Assembly (NCBI GenBank): GCA_964343195.1
Contig: CAYFIR010000123.1
Location: 1-20,022 of the forward strand
Reading direction: 5' to 3'
Length of the DNA: 20,022 nucleotides
From: CAYVAP01 sp964343195
GTDB lineage: Bacteria > Bacteroidota > Bacteroidia > J057
Shown here: one piece after another, positions 7,793-15,300 of the stretch
Layout: every line of letters starts with the position of its first letter
How positions within the stretch are numbered: the first letter of the stretch is position 1
Position numbers and translations under genes: made by a program
Notes under the pieces: generated by a model
Seen by the model: the letters and a program-made list of their open reading frames with translations, nothing else
Database searches by the model: none
What the model was told of the DNA's origin: nothing

Positions 7793-8122
7793 TTATTCGA
7801 TACAGCAGCCCCCACCAGCATCTGTTGAGGTCGTCTGAAAAAATCTGGCAAGTAACTGCTCTGCGAGTGCCCAGCCATCGGGGTCGATGCAGTAGCAACT
7901 GCTCCGGGGGTCGATTACCCCCTTAATCAGGCCAACTTCCTTCAATACCTTTAGATGCTGCGATACAGTAGCCTGTGCGAGAGGCAGGACTTCTACTATG
8001 TCTCCACAATAGCAGGCCTGCTGCTGGTTGAGCACCTCCAGAATAGCAATTCGTGCAGGGTGTCCCAGAGCCTTTGCCAGACTGGCCAGTCGATTTTGAG
8101 TATCTGTGAAGTTTGGTTTCAT
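7793..8122 (-). CDS. arsR: ArsR family arsenic-sensing repressor
   Basis: This 109-residue winged-helix regulator begins the ars operon. It has the core LAKALGHPARIAILEVL and recognition helix LPLAQATVSQHLKVLKEVGLI (46-66). Candidate metalloid ligands are Cys37 and Cys39 (ACYCGD), Cys76 and Cys78 (SSCYCID), and a terminal pair Cys106-Cys107 in GGGCCIE. The CxCGDIVE placement just before the recognition helix is common in Bacteroidota ArsR proteins. Arsenite binding would release it from DNA. The site at 8129-8144, just upstream of its ATG, suggests autoregulation. Divergent transcription of the nuoM-like gene starts 156 bp away. Confidence 0.94.
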   Translation of the reverse strand: MKPNFTDTQNRLASLAKALGHPARIAILEVLNQQQACYCGDIVEVLPLAQATVSQHLKVLKEVGLIKGVIDPRSSCYCIDPDGWALAEQLLARFFQTTSTDAGGGCCIE

Positions 8123-8128
8123 ATATTC

Positions 8129-8144
8129 ATCGCAATTTTACGAT
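8129..8144. promoter_or_regulatory. Putative ArsR operator
   Basis: ATCGCAATTTTACGAT is an imperfect dyad with ATCG.AA and TT.CGAT half sites, like known ArsR-family operators. It is 6 bp upstream of the arsR ATG and probably within the transcribed leader. A weak TAATTTG promoter-like box lies at 8161-8167 on the minus strand. Confidence 0.55.
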
Positions 8145-8212
8145 GGAAAAATTGGGAATCCAAATTATTTCCGGATATACGGTCAGCTTCCTTCCGATAG
8201 CTTACGCGATCA

Positions 8213-8243
8213 TTGTTTTTCTATCCGAATGCTACTTATTTTG
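8213..8243 (+). promoter_or_regulatory. Putative promoter of the nuoM-like gene
   Basis: TTG (8213-8215), 20 bp, then TTATTTTG (8236-8243) resembles the Bacteroidota -33 TTG and -7 TAnnTTTG pair. It would give a leader of about 30 nt before the ATG at 8279. Confidence 0.4.
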
Positions 8244-8278
8244 CCCCTGCAAATTCATTCCCAACTACCGGCTGTTAT

Positions 8279-9853
8279 ATGAACGAGTCTACACTTACCC
8301 TTTTGGTTTTCACCGCCCTGCTAGCACCTCTTGCAGGTAGCCTCCTGAGCTTTTTCCTCAAAGGCAATTCGGTTCGGATGGTAGCTGTTGCAGCCTCTGT
8401 AGTTTCACTGCTAGCTGGTCTGGGACTGGTCCTCGGCCTCATGGGGGGTAGTACGGGAGCTCACGATATGCTCTTCTACTTCGAATCTGGCTGGTTCTCT
8501 ACTCCCGGATGGGATGTGAAGCTGATGCTGGGGATTGATGGGGTATCAGGCTTAATGCTGTTGCTAACTGTTATCCTGTTCCCGCTCATTATTCTTTACC
8601 CTCAGAAAAAAGAAATTTCTCAACCAGCCCTTTATTATGGAATGCTTTTGCTGCTCGAAGTCGGGGTAATCGGATTCTTCCTGTCCCTCGATTTGCTGCT
8701 TTTCTATGTATTCTTTGAGCTGGTGCTCATCCCAACAGCATTCCTGATTGGTATTTGGGGTCATGAGGAGCGCCAAAAGGCCGCCCTCAAGTTTTTCCTC
8801 TATACCCTGGCAGGCTCTCTGATGATGCTGGTTGGCATCATTTACCTCGGCATCAATGCCCTGCCAGAGGGCGCTTCGCTGACTACTGATTACTTTGTCA
8901 TCCGCGACTCCCTGCGCAGTGGTGAAGTTGGGGCCTTCGGTGCCACCGCACAGCGCTGGCTCTTCTGGGCCTTTGCCATCAGCTTTGCCATCAAGGTGCC
9001 ACTGTTCCCGCTGCACACCTGGCAGGCGCTGACCTACTCACAAAGCAATACCAGTGGAGCCATCGTCCTGGCTGCGCTGATGTCCAAGATGGGGGCCTAC
9101 GGTTTCATCCGCATGTGTCTCCCCCTATTCCCCGAAGTAAGCCTGGCGTACGCCCCGCTGTTTGGCCTGCTGGCGCTGGTCAGCATCCTCTACGGAGCCT
9201 ATCTCGCCGTCGTGCAGACCGATATCAAGCGTCTGATTGCCTTTAGCTCACTCTCTCACCTGGGATTCATCGTCATGGGGATTTTTGCCATGACAGAAGA
9301 GGCGATGAGTGGAGCCATCCTGCAAATGTTTGCCCACGGATTTACGACCGCCGGACTGTTCTTCATCGCCGACATGATGATGCAGCGTCATCCTTCCCGT
9401 GAGATCGCTGATTTTCAGGGACTGGCCAAACAAGCCCCTACCCTGGCTTTTGTCTTCATGATCACCGTCATGGCCTCCGTAGGGCTTCCTGGACTGAGCG
9501 GATTCGTGGGAGAATTCATGATCCTGGTGGGGTCCTTTGACTCTGGTGCCATGACCGGCATCTACGCGGTGCTTGCTGCCATTGGGGTCATCCTGGCAGC
9601 GGTTTACCTGCTCAACATGTTCCGCAAGGTCATGTTTGGTCCTGATGCTGAATCCAAAGCGGTTTCCTTCAGCGACCTTAGCCGAGGCGAAGTGGCCATC
9701 ATGCTGCCGCTGATTGTGCTGATGTTCTGGGTGGGTCTCTACGCCACTCCATTCCTTGATTCCATCAACCCAAGTGCAGACGGCCTGATACAGGACATGC
9801 AAATGGCTCTTGGCAGCCTGTCTGAAGGATTTGCCAAACTGGGTCTGCGATAG
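8279..9853 (+). CDS. nuoM: NuoM-like proton-pumping antiporter subunit, orphan
   Basis: This 524-residue membrane protein belongs to the ND4/NuoM branch of Mrp-type antiporter subunits, which pump protons in respiratory complex I. About 13-14 hydrophobic helices are evident. Proton-path residues are retained: Glu147 in VFFELVLIP, Lys239 in AIKVPLFPLHTW, Lys270 in SKMGAYG, and Glu412 in GEFMIL. QTDIKRLIAFSSLSHLGF (313-330) and GLPGLSGFVGEF are family signatures. After HTW the usual LPDAH or QPDTY sequence is replaced by QALTYSQSNTSGA. No other nuo gene flanks it, whereas nuoM normally sits between nuoL and nuoN, so this may be a second paralogue or part of another complex. The start at 8279 gives the usual N-terminal helix; an upstream ATG at 8213 overlaps the promoter. 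Confidence 0.88.
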   Translation: MNESTLTLLVFTALLAPLAGSLLSFFLKGNSVRMVAVAASVVSLLAGLGLVLGLMGGSTGAHDMLFYFESGWFSTPGWDVKLMLGIDGVSGLMLLLTVILFPLIILYPQKKEISQPALYYGMLLLLEVGVIGFFLSLDLLLFYVFFELVLIPTAFLIGIWGHEERQKAALKFFLYTLAGSLMMLVGIIYLGINALPEGASLTTDYFVIRDSLRSGEVGAFGATAQRWLFWAFAISFAIKVPLFPLHTWQALTYSQSNTSGAIVLAALMSKMGAYGFIRMCLPLFPEVSLAYAPLFGLLALVSILYGAYLAVVQTDIKRLIAFSSLSHLGFIVMGIFAMTEEAMSGAILQMFAHGFTTAGLFFIADMMMQRHPSREIADFQGLAKQAPTLAFVFMITVMASVGLPGLSGFVGEFMILVGSFDSGAMTGIYAVLAAIGVILAAVYLLNMFRKVMFGPDAESKAVSFSDLSRGEVAIMLPLIVLMFWVGLYATPFLDSINPSADGLIQDMQMALGSLSEGFAKLGLR

Positions 9854-9887
9854 ACGAAGCCCTGAAAACAATACAATAAAACTTAAC

Positions 9888-9930
9888 GAAATCGCCCCCT
9901 CAGCTTATTGAGGGGGCGATTTCATTTGGT
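9888..9930. terminator. Strong terminator between convergent genes
   Basis: GAAATCGCCCCCTCA (9888-9902) and its exact complement at 9909-9923 form a 15-bp stem with a 6-nt loop. ATTTGGTCTT follows on the plus strand, and TTAAGTTTTATTG on the minus strand. It therefore may serve both the nuoM-like gene and the convergent TetR gene. Confidence 0.85.
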
Positions 9931-10017
9931 CTTGGGAGCAGAGAAGTAGGAGCTAACTTAGAGGCTCTTTGCAGGCGAGGGGCAACATGAAACTCCGACC
10001 TCAAGCAATAGTGCTCA

Positions 10018-10620
10018 TTACACTTTTCCGCTCTGAAACATGTGGGTAAAGGTGTCACGTAGCAGTTGATGCTGCTCTTCACGCGAGGGAGGGTCCTGCC
10101 ACACATTACTGAAATAATTGGCACCCTCCATGACCATGATGATGAGTTCCGAGGCTCGTTTGGGATCCTCTATATTGATGATGCCTGCCTCACTGGCAAA
10201 TACCACCTCCTCTTGCAGACGTTCACGTACTCCCTGATACAGTTCCATGAACTGCTGTTTGATCTCATCATTGCGGAGAGCCAGCGTATACGCACTGTAA
10301 AAGACGGTACTGTTGATGAACAGGTCCCATTGGATTTTGGAAATCACATCAATGACATCATCCCAGCGCTCTGCTGGGTCAGCTACCTCTGAAAAATCCG
10401 GCAGGATCTGAGCTGCGTATATATCTACGACATATTCAATGAGCCCCAGGACCATGGCGTCCTTATTGGAAAAGTAGTGAACCAGCAGACTGGGATTGAC
10501 ATCCATTCGTTTGGCGATTTTCGCAAAAGAGGCTCCTTCAAATCCTTCATCAATGATCACATCATAGAAGTAGGACAGGATTTCCTTACGCCGATCGTCT
10601 GCTTTGCTTTTTCGACCCAT
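10018..10620 (-). CDS. TetR/AcrR family transcriptional regulator
   Basis: This 200-residue one-domain regulator has a canonical TetR HTH: RRKEILSYFYDVIIDEGFEG, then ASFAKIAKRMDVNPSLLVHYFSNKD (about 30-54). The helical C-terminal part (WDLFINSTVFYSAYTLALRN, ELIIMVMEGANYFSN) resembles the BetI-like ligand-binding domain. It probably represses genes in response to a small ligand, which cannot be predicted. The gene is divergent from the DUF4332 gene across a 335-bp structured region, and its target may lie there or elsewhere. The start at 10620 gives a basic arm MGRKSKADDRRK normal for the family. It converges on the nuoM-like gene. Confidence 0.93.
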   Translation of the reverse strand: MGRKSKADDRRKEILSYFYDVIIDEGFEGASFAKIAKRMDVNPSLLVHYFSNKDAMVLGLIEYVVDIYAAQILPDFSEVADPAERWDDVIDVISKIQWDLFINSTVFYSAYTLALRNDEIKQQFMELYQGVRERLQEEVVFASEAGIINIEDPKRASELIIMVMEGANYFSNVWQDPPSREEQHQLLRDTFTHMFQSGKV

Positions 10621-10955
10621 ATAAACTTAGATCCTTTTGAATCAGGGGCATTCACATCTCTTTTCCCAAGCGGGCATTAATCTACCTATTTTCCTCGTAA
10701 AATGGGTTGATTCCTTATAATAAAGAGTGAATTCAAATTACATCATCTCCCAAAAGCGTTCCGAACCGCCGTCATTTCAGCTCTAATCCCCGATATGCCC
10801 CAAAACTCATGAGCCTCACGTGACCCATAAGCGGCTTTGGGGTCAAAAGTAAAAATCGGTCCATATTTGGGGATCTTCCTGCGGCTCCATTTGGCCCCAT
10901 CCCCAAATATTTACTAATATTAAGTTCACTAACACCTGTAACTAACCTCTCAGAA
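10621..10955. promoter_or_regulatory. Divergent 335-bp intergenic region with complementary arms
   Basis: No gene is seen here. The right part holds two inverted repeats. CCCCAAA (10798-10804) pairs with TTTGGGG (10836-10842). ATATTTGGGGAT (10863-10874) pairs with ATCCCCAAATAT (10899-10910), 12 bp perfect. Because all arms share the CCCCAAA/TTTGGGG core, alternative pairings are possible. Two AATATT palindromes, 10 bp apart (10906-10911 and 10916-10921), follow. A clear TAnnTTTG promoter is not evident on either strand. Confidence 0.5.
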
Positions 10956-11360
10956 ATGGCAAAAATCGTTGACATCGAAGGAATTGGCCCTGTGAATGGC
11001 GAAAAGCTGGGCAAGGCTGGAATCAAAACCGTGGCAGGCCTGCTTAAAGCATGTGCTACTCCCAAAGGACGTCGTGAAGTTGCTCAGGCTTCAGGAGTTG
11101 ATGAAGGAAAGATTCTTGACTGGACCAATATGGCCGACCTATTCCGCATCAAAGGCATCAGCACTCAATATGCCGAGCTGCTCAAGGGTGCAGGGGTAGA
11201 TACGGTAAAAGAGCTACGTACCCGTAACGCAGACAACCTCTATGCAAAGATCAAGGAGGTGAACGCAGAGAAGAAAATGGTTCGCCAGCTACCCAGCGCC
11301 AGTCAGGTAGCAGGTTTTGTAGAGGAAGCCAAAACTCTTGATCCGGTAATCACTTACTAG
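10956..11360 (+). CDS. DUF4332 helix-hairpin-helix protein
   Basis: This 134-residue cytoplasmic protein belongs to the DUF4332 type, related to the helix-hairpin-helix DNA-binding folds of polymerase and ligase accessory domains. Two tandem HhH-like units are visible: VDIEGIGPVNGEKLGKAGIK (5-24) followed by TVAGLLKAC, and FRIKGISTQYAELLKGAGVD followed by TVKELRTRN. The second hairpin has GIST instead of GIGP, so it may have lost nucleotide contacts. A short helical tail ends the protein. Non-specific nucleic-acid binding is plausible but unproven. It is a single-gene unit with a structured leader and a strong terminator. Confidence 0.85.
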   Translation: MAKIVDIEGIGPVNGEKLGKAGIKTVAGLLKACATPKGRREVAQASGVDEGKILDWTNMADLFRIKGISTQYAELLKGAGVDTVKELRTRNADNLYAKIKEVNAEKKMVRQLPSASQVAGFVEEAKTLDPVITY

Positions 11361-11392
11361 GACTTCCTGATAGGACATAATCCCCGAAGAGT

Positions 11393-11425
11393 AAAGAGGA
11401 GAGACCAGTGGTCTCTCCTCTTTTT
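11393..11425 (+). terminator. Rho-independent terminator of the DUF4332 gene
   Basis: AAAGAGGAGAGACC (11393-11406) pairs perfectly with GGTCTCTCCTCTTT (11410-11423) around a 3-nt loop, and the T tract extends to 11425. It lies 32 bp after the stop codon. Confidence 0.92.
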
Positions 11426-11663
11426 ATTTCCATATCCAGGGTTCAAGCCCTGTCCCTAACGGTCAGTAGGGTAAAAGGAAACATTGACTATGGCAGATTT
11501 ACGGGTCATCAATCGCTCATTAAAGGCTCAAAACAGCGTTTATACATTACGATCAATCGTATTTTATCAGTTAGACACAATACGATGTTGCGTAGCTATT
11601 TAAAGTCCCACCTGCTACCTTTGAATCATAGAAAGTTAGACACCACGATCAAGGATTACCAAT
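11426..11663. other. Gene-free stretch with small repeats
   Basis: No coding region is supported here. It holds a 5-bp hairpin (11437-11452) and a direct repeat, AGTTAGACAC, at 11569-11578 and 11634-11643, each followed 2-4 bases later by ACGAT. The promoter candidate for the downstream gene lies between and overlaps this spacing. Confidence 0.5.
11588..11623 (+). promoter_or_regulatory. Putative promoter of the coiled-coil protein gene
   Basis: TACCTTTG at 11616-11623 matches the TAnnTTTG -7 consensus exactly. A TTG at 11588-11590 lies 25 bp upstream, longer than the usual spacing of about 19-21 bp. The leader to the ATG at 11664 would be about 35 nt. Confidence 0.4.
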
Positions 11664-12245
11664 ATGTATAACCTGAGAACCTGGAGTGTGATGACAGTTT
11701 TGTTTATTTCGTCATCCTTCCTATTTGCCCAGAATTCCCGAGACTTTGAATATCAGCGTACCTATCAGGACATCGCCAACCACGGAGAATATCCAATCCC
11801 AACCTGGGAAGAATCCAGATTGGTAGGAACCCAGGCAGATCAGTTAACCCTCATTCAGGTAGAACTCGCACAGTCTCTTGACATGCTACAGTCACAGGTT
11901 ACAACCCTTGAGGTGATAATCTCAGAGCTCGAAGAGACCAATCAGTCCATAGAGAAAAGCCGAGTTACCTGGGCCAATCAACTGGAATTGCTAGTGGCAG
12001 AAAATGACGCTTTGCTGGAGTCAATGACAGGATTTGACCCAATCACAGAGGAAGTGGTAGCAGCCAACCGCGCACGAATGCAGGACCTTGAGCAGGCACT
12101 GAGAAGCAGCGCAGACGAACTCTCGCGAAATCAGCATAAAATTCAGCGTCACTGGTTGATCATCAACGATCACGAACGCAATATCCTCCGCCATGAAGAA
12201 ATCATGAACGCCTGTCAGCAACTGATCGCCATGCAGGAGGACTGA
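11664..12245 (+). CDS. Secreted coiled-coil protein of unknown function
   Basis: This 193-residue protein starts with a Sec signal peptide (hydrophobic residues 9-21, cleavage after FLFA, mature start QNSRDFEYQ). Residues about 28-50 are aromatic and polar (YQRTYQDIANHGEYPIPTWEE). From about residue 55 to the end it is almost entirely helical with heptad character: LIQVELAQSLDMLQSQVTTL, ISELEETNQSIEKS, LEQALRSSADELSRNQHKIQ. It probably forms a coiled coil in the periplasm, where such proteins brace or scaffold envelope complexes. I do not recognise a family, and no cysteine lipobox is present. A promoter candidate and a terminator flank it, so it is likely monocistronic. Confidence 0.72.
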   Translation: MYNLRTWSVMTVLFISSSFLFAQNSRDFEYQRTYQDIANHGEYPIPTWEESRLVGTQADQLTLIQVELAQSLDMLQSQVTTLEVIISELEETNQSIEKSRVTWANQLELLVAENDALLESMTGFDPITEEVVAANRARMQDLEQALRSSADELSRNQHKIQRHWLIINDHERNILRHEEIMNACQQLIAMQED

Positions 12246-12280
12246 TTAACAAAATGTAGTTTTTAGGTTTTAGGGGTTGT

Positions 12281-12319
12281 GAGGCTGTCTCCAGATTGGA
12301 GGTGGCCTCCTTTTCATTT
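12281..12319 (+). terminator. Possible terminator after the coiled-coil gene
   Basis: GAGGC/GCCTC and CTCCA/TGGAG form a two-part stem (12281-12309) with a 3-by-3 internal loop and a GAT loop, followed by CTTTTCATTTT. It is 36 bp past the stop codon at 12245. Confidence 0.5.
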
Positions 12320-12351
12320 TGGGGCCAATGGATAAGATCCTCATTGACTGC

Positions 12352-12359
12352 TAACTTTG
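12352..12359 (+). promoter_or_regulatory. -7 box adjoining the 5-oxoprolinase start codon
   Basis: TAACTTTG fits TAnnTTTG exactly and ends 5 bp before the ATG at 12365. Transcription from it would start at or next to the ATG. No clear -33 element is seen at the expected distance. Confidence 0.4.
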
Positions 12360-12364
12360 CCCTC

Positions 12365-15300
12365 ATGGAAATACTAGAGGGAACGTGGCAGATAAGCGTT
12401 GATACAGGCGGCACCTTCACAGACTGTATGGCCACCGAGCCAAACGGAACACCCCATAGGCTAAAAGTGCTCAGCAATGGTGCACTAAGAGGCGAAGTCC
12501 TTGAGTGGTTCAGTGAGACCTCGGCGAGGATCAAGGTTCATTGGCCAGTGAATGCAGATATATTCCGAGGGTATTCCTTCCGACTTTTGGCACAGGACGA
12601 TGTGACGGGGACAGTGGCTACCCTTGACCCAGTCGAGCAAATCCTGACCCTTACCCACCCCTGGAATGGTCCAGATACGGCCTCTGATTTTGAAATATTT
12701 GCAGGAGAAGAAGCACCAGTACTAGCAGCCAGGCTACTTACCCAAACCCAACTGGGGAAGGACTTCCCACAAATTGAGCTTCGACTCGGCTCTACCCGCG
12801 GCACCAACGCCCTTCTGGAGCGGAAAGGAGCCAGGGTTGCCCTGCTCATCACCAAAGGCCTAGAGGACCTGCTCCTTATCGGCGATCAAAGTCGCCCGGA
12901 CCTGTTTGCTCTGGACATCAAGCGCCCCTCTCCTTTGTATCAGACCTCCATCCCCGTGAAGGAAAGACTGGATGCAAATGGGAAGGTGTTGCTTCCCCTC
13001 GAACAAGAAACAGTCGACAGGGTCATCAGCGAGGTGGAAAGGTCAGGCTGCACCAGTGTAGCCATTGCCCTGATGCACAGTTACCGAAACCCCGTACATG
13101 AACTACAGTTGAGCAAGGCACTCGAGGAGGCAGGTATCCCCTACATTTCCCTCTCACATGGCATGTCCTCAACGGCCAAATTCCTTCCCCGCACAGAAAC
13201 CAGTGTGGTCAATGCCTATCTCTCTCCGATTATTCACCAATACCTCTCAGGCATCCAATCGTCTTTGAATCAGGCCCAGCTAAAGGTGATGAGCAGCGCC
13301 GGAGGCCTCATGGGGCTTTCCTCCTTTCTACCAAAAGACTCTTTACTAAGCGGGCCAGCAGGCGGGGTAGTAGGGGCGCGAGAAATGGCACAACGCTGCG
13401 GGTATGAAAAAATCCTGACGCTGGACATGGGGGGAACCAGCACAGATGTCGCTCGCTATGACAATGGATTTGACTATGTTTTTGAGACAAAAGTAGGCCC
13501 GGCACGTATCCTCAGCCCATCAGTAGCTGTCGAAACCGTCGCCGCCGGAGGAGGCTCCATTTGCCGCTTTGACGGATACAAGCTCACCGTGGGACCCGAT
13601 AGCGCTGGCTCCAAACCAGGCCCCGCCTGCTATGGAGATGGGGGTCCGCTGACCATAACAGACGTCAATCTGTTACTTGACCGACTCGATCCCGGACAGA
13701 TCAGCATTCCCCTGAGTAGGACACATGCGAGGGAGGCGCTGCAAAAGGAAATCCAGCATAGTGGGCTTTCCGCCGAGGAAGCCCTGGAGGGATGGCGACG
13801 CATCGCCGATGAAACCATGGCACAGGCTATCAGGCAAATATCTATTGGAAATGGCTACGACGCGACAGACTATGCCCTGCTGGCCTTTGGTGGGGCGGGA
13901 GGGCAACACGCCTGTTCGGTAGCAGAGCTACTGAATATCAGCCAGATCCTGATACCGCGAGACGCGGGTATCCTGAGTGCTGTGGGGCTCAGCCAGGCCA
14001 CACTGGAGCGATTCAGCACCCGACAGGTTCTCAAGCCATGGGAAGAAATCAGCGCAACCATTGAGGAGGAATTTGCTCCACTGGAAGACCTGTCTCGAAA
14101 AGCCCTCCAGTCAGAAGGACTGGCAGAATCAGACATCCAGATCCACCAGCGACTGCTGTACCTTCGGTTCAGGGGGCAGGACCACAGCCTGGAGGTCCAA
14201 TTTGATCCGGGCAAAAATCCAATGGAGGATTTCGAAACAACCTATCGACAGCTCTATGGCAACTGGATCAGCGACCAGGCCATCGAACTCGTTTCGATAA
14301 AGGTCATGGCGCGACAGAAAGGTTCTGCTGCAGCAGGCATAGGTGAGGCCACCTACACAACCTATCAACCCGCCCCCGCTCATTATATGGGGCAGCAGGC
14401 GGTGCATATCTGGAAAAACCTAAAACCGGGGGCCGCCATAACGGGGCCAGCGGTGCTGGCAGGTGCTCTGAGCACAACATTCATCAATTCCGGCTGGGAA
14501 GGCATAATCGATGAAGGGGGCAACCTTCGTCTCAAACAGCTCCACCCCCGGGGCTCTTCGACCGAAGACGATCCACAGGCCGCCGCCATCCGCCTGGAAC
14601 TCTTTACCCGGCGCTTTCAGTCTGTCGCGTCGGAAATGGGAGCCCTGTTACAGCGCACCAGCTTTTCAGTAAATGTGAAAGAGCGAATGGACTTTTCCTG
14701 TGCACTGCTCGACCCTGAAGGAGAACTCGTTGTCAATGCCCCTCACATCCCCGTGCACCTGGGTAGCATGGGGGTCTGTACACGAGCCGTGGCATCAGCC
14801 CTGGACCTGGGTCCCGGCGACATTGCCATAACCAATCACCCGGCGTTTGGTGGTTCACATCTCCCTGATGTGACGTTGGTAGCCGCAGTCTTTGATGAGC
14901 AGGGCCAGCGTGTCGGCTATCTCGCCAACCGCGCTCACCACGCTGAGATCGGGGGTAAGCGCCCCGGCTCCATGCCACCTGATGCCGTGAACCTCGCCGA
15001 AGAAGGAGTCGTCATTCCACCGACCTACATCGTGCGAAAAGGAGAAGCAGCATGGGAAAGGATCAAGACGATTTTCACAACAGGGCCCTACCCCACTCGC
15101 AACCTCCCCGAAAACATCGCAGACCTGAATGCTGGTCTGGCTTCCATTCGGGCAGGGGAAAAGGCCCTAACATCTCTGACAAGTCAGTTTGGCACAGAAA
15201 CGGTCCTCGACTTCATGTCCCGGCTAAAGGATTATGCCAATCGCCAACTGCAACAGCAGCTCAAAGCCTGGCCGGAAAAGGCCTTCTCGGCGACGGAAAC

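Noticed and set aside
7775..7898. N-terminal extension of DUF6428 upstream of 7754
   Set aside because: It is the shadow of the arsR coding sequence in another frame and would destroy the normal gene order and spacing.
8113..8340. 75-codon plus-strand open frame across the arsR-nuoM intergenic region
   Set aside because: It overlaps the ArsR operator, the promoter and the start of nuoM in another frame, and has no protein-like features.
11437..11452. tRNA T-arm-like sequence (CAGGG, TTCAAG, CCCTG), considered as a tRNA fragment or attachment site
   Set aside because: The loop has 6 rather than 7 bases and no acceptor, D or anticodon arm can be built around it. A partly similar GGGATCGAGTCCC at 16339-16351 is explained by the terminator hairpin.
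11408..11671. 87-codon plus-strand open frame
   Set aside because: It begins inside the terminator of the DUF4332 gene, spans a promoter candidate, and its product has no domain or signal character.
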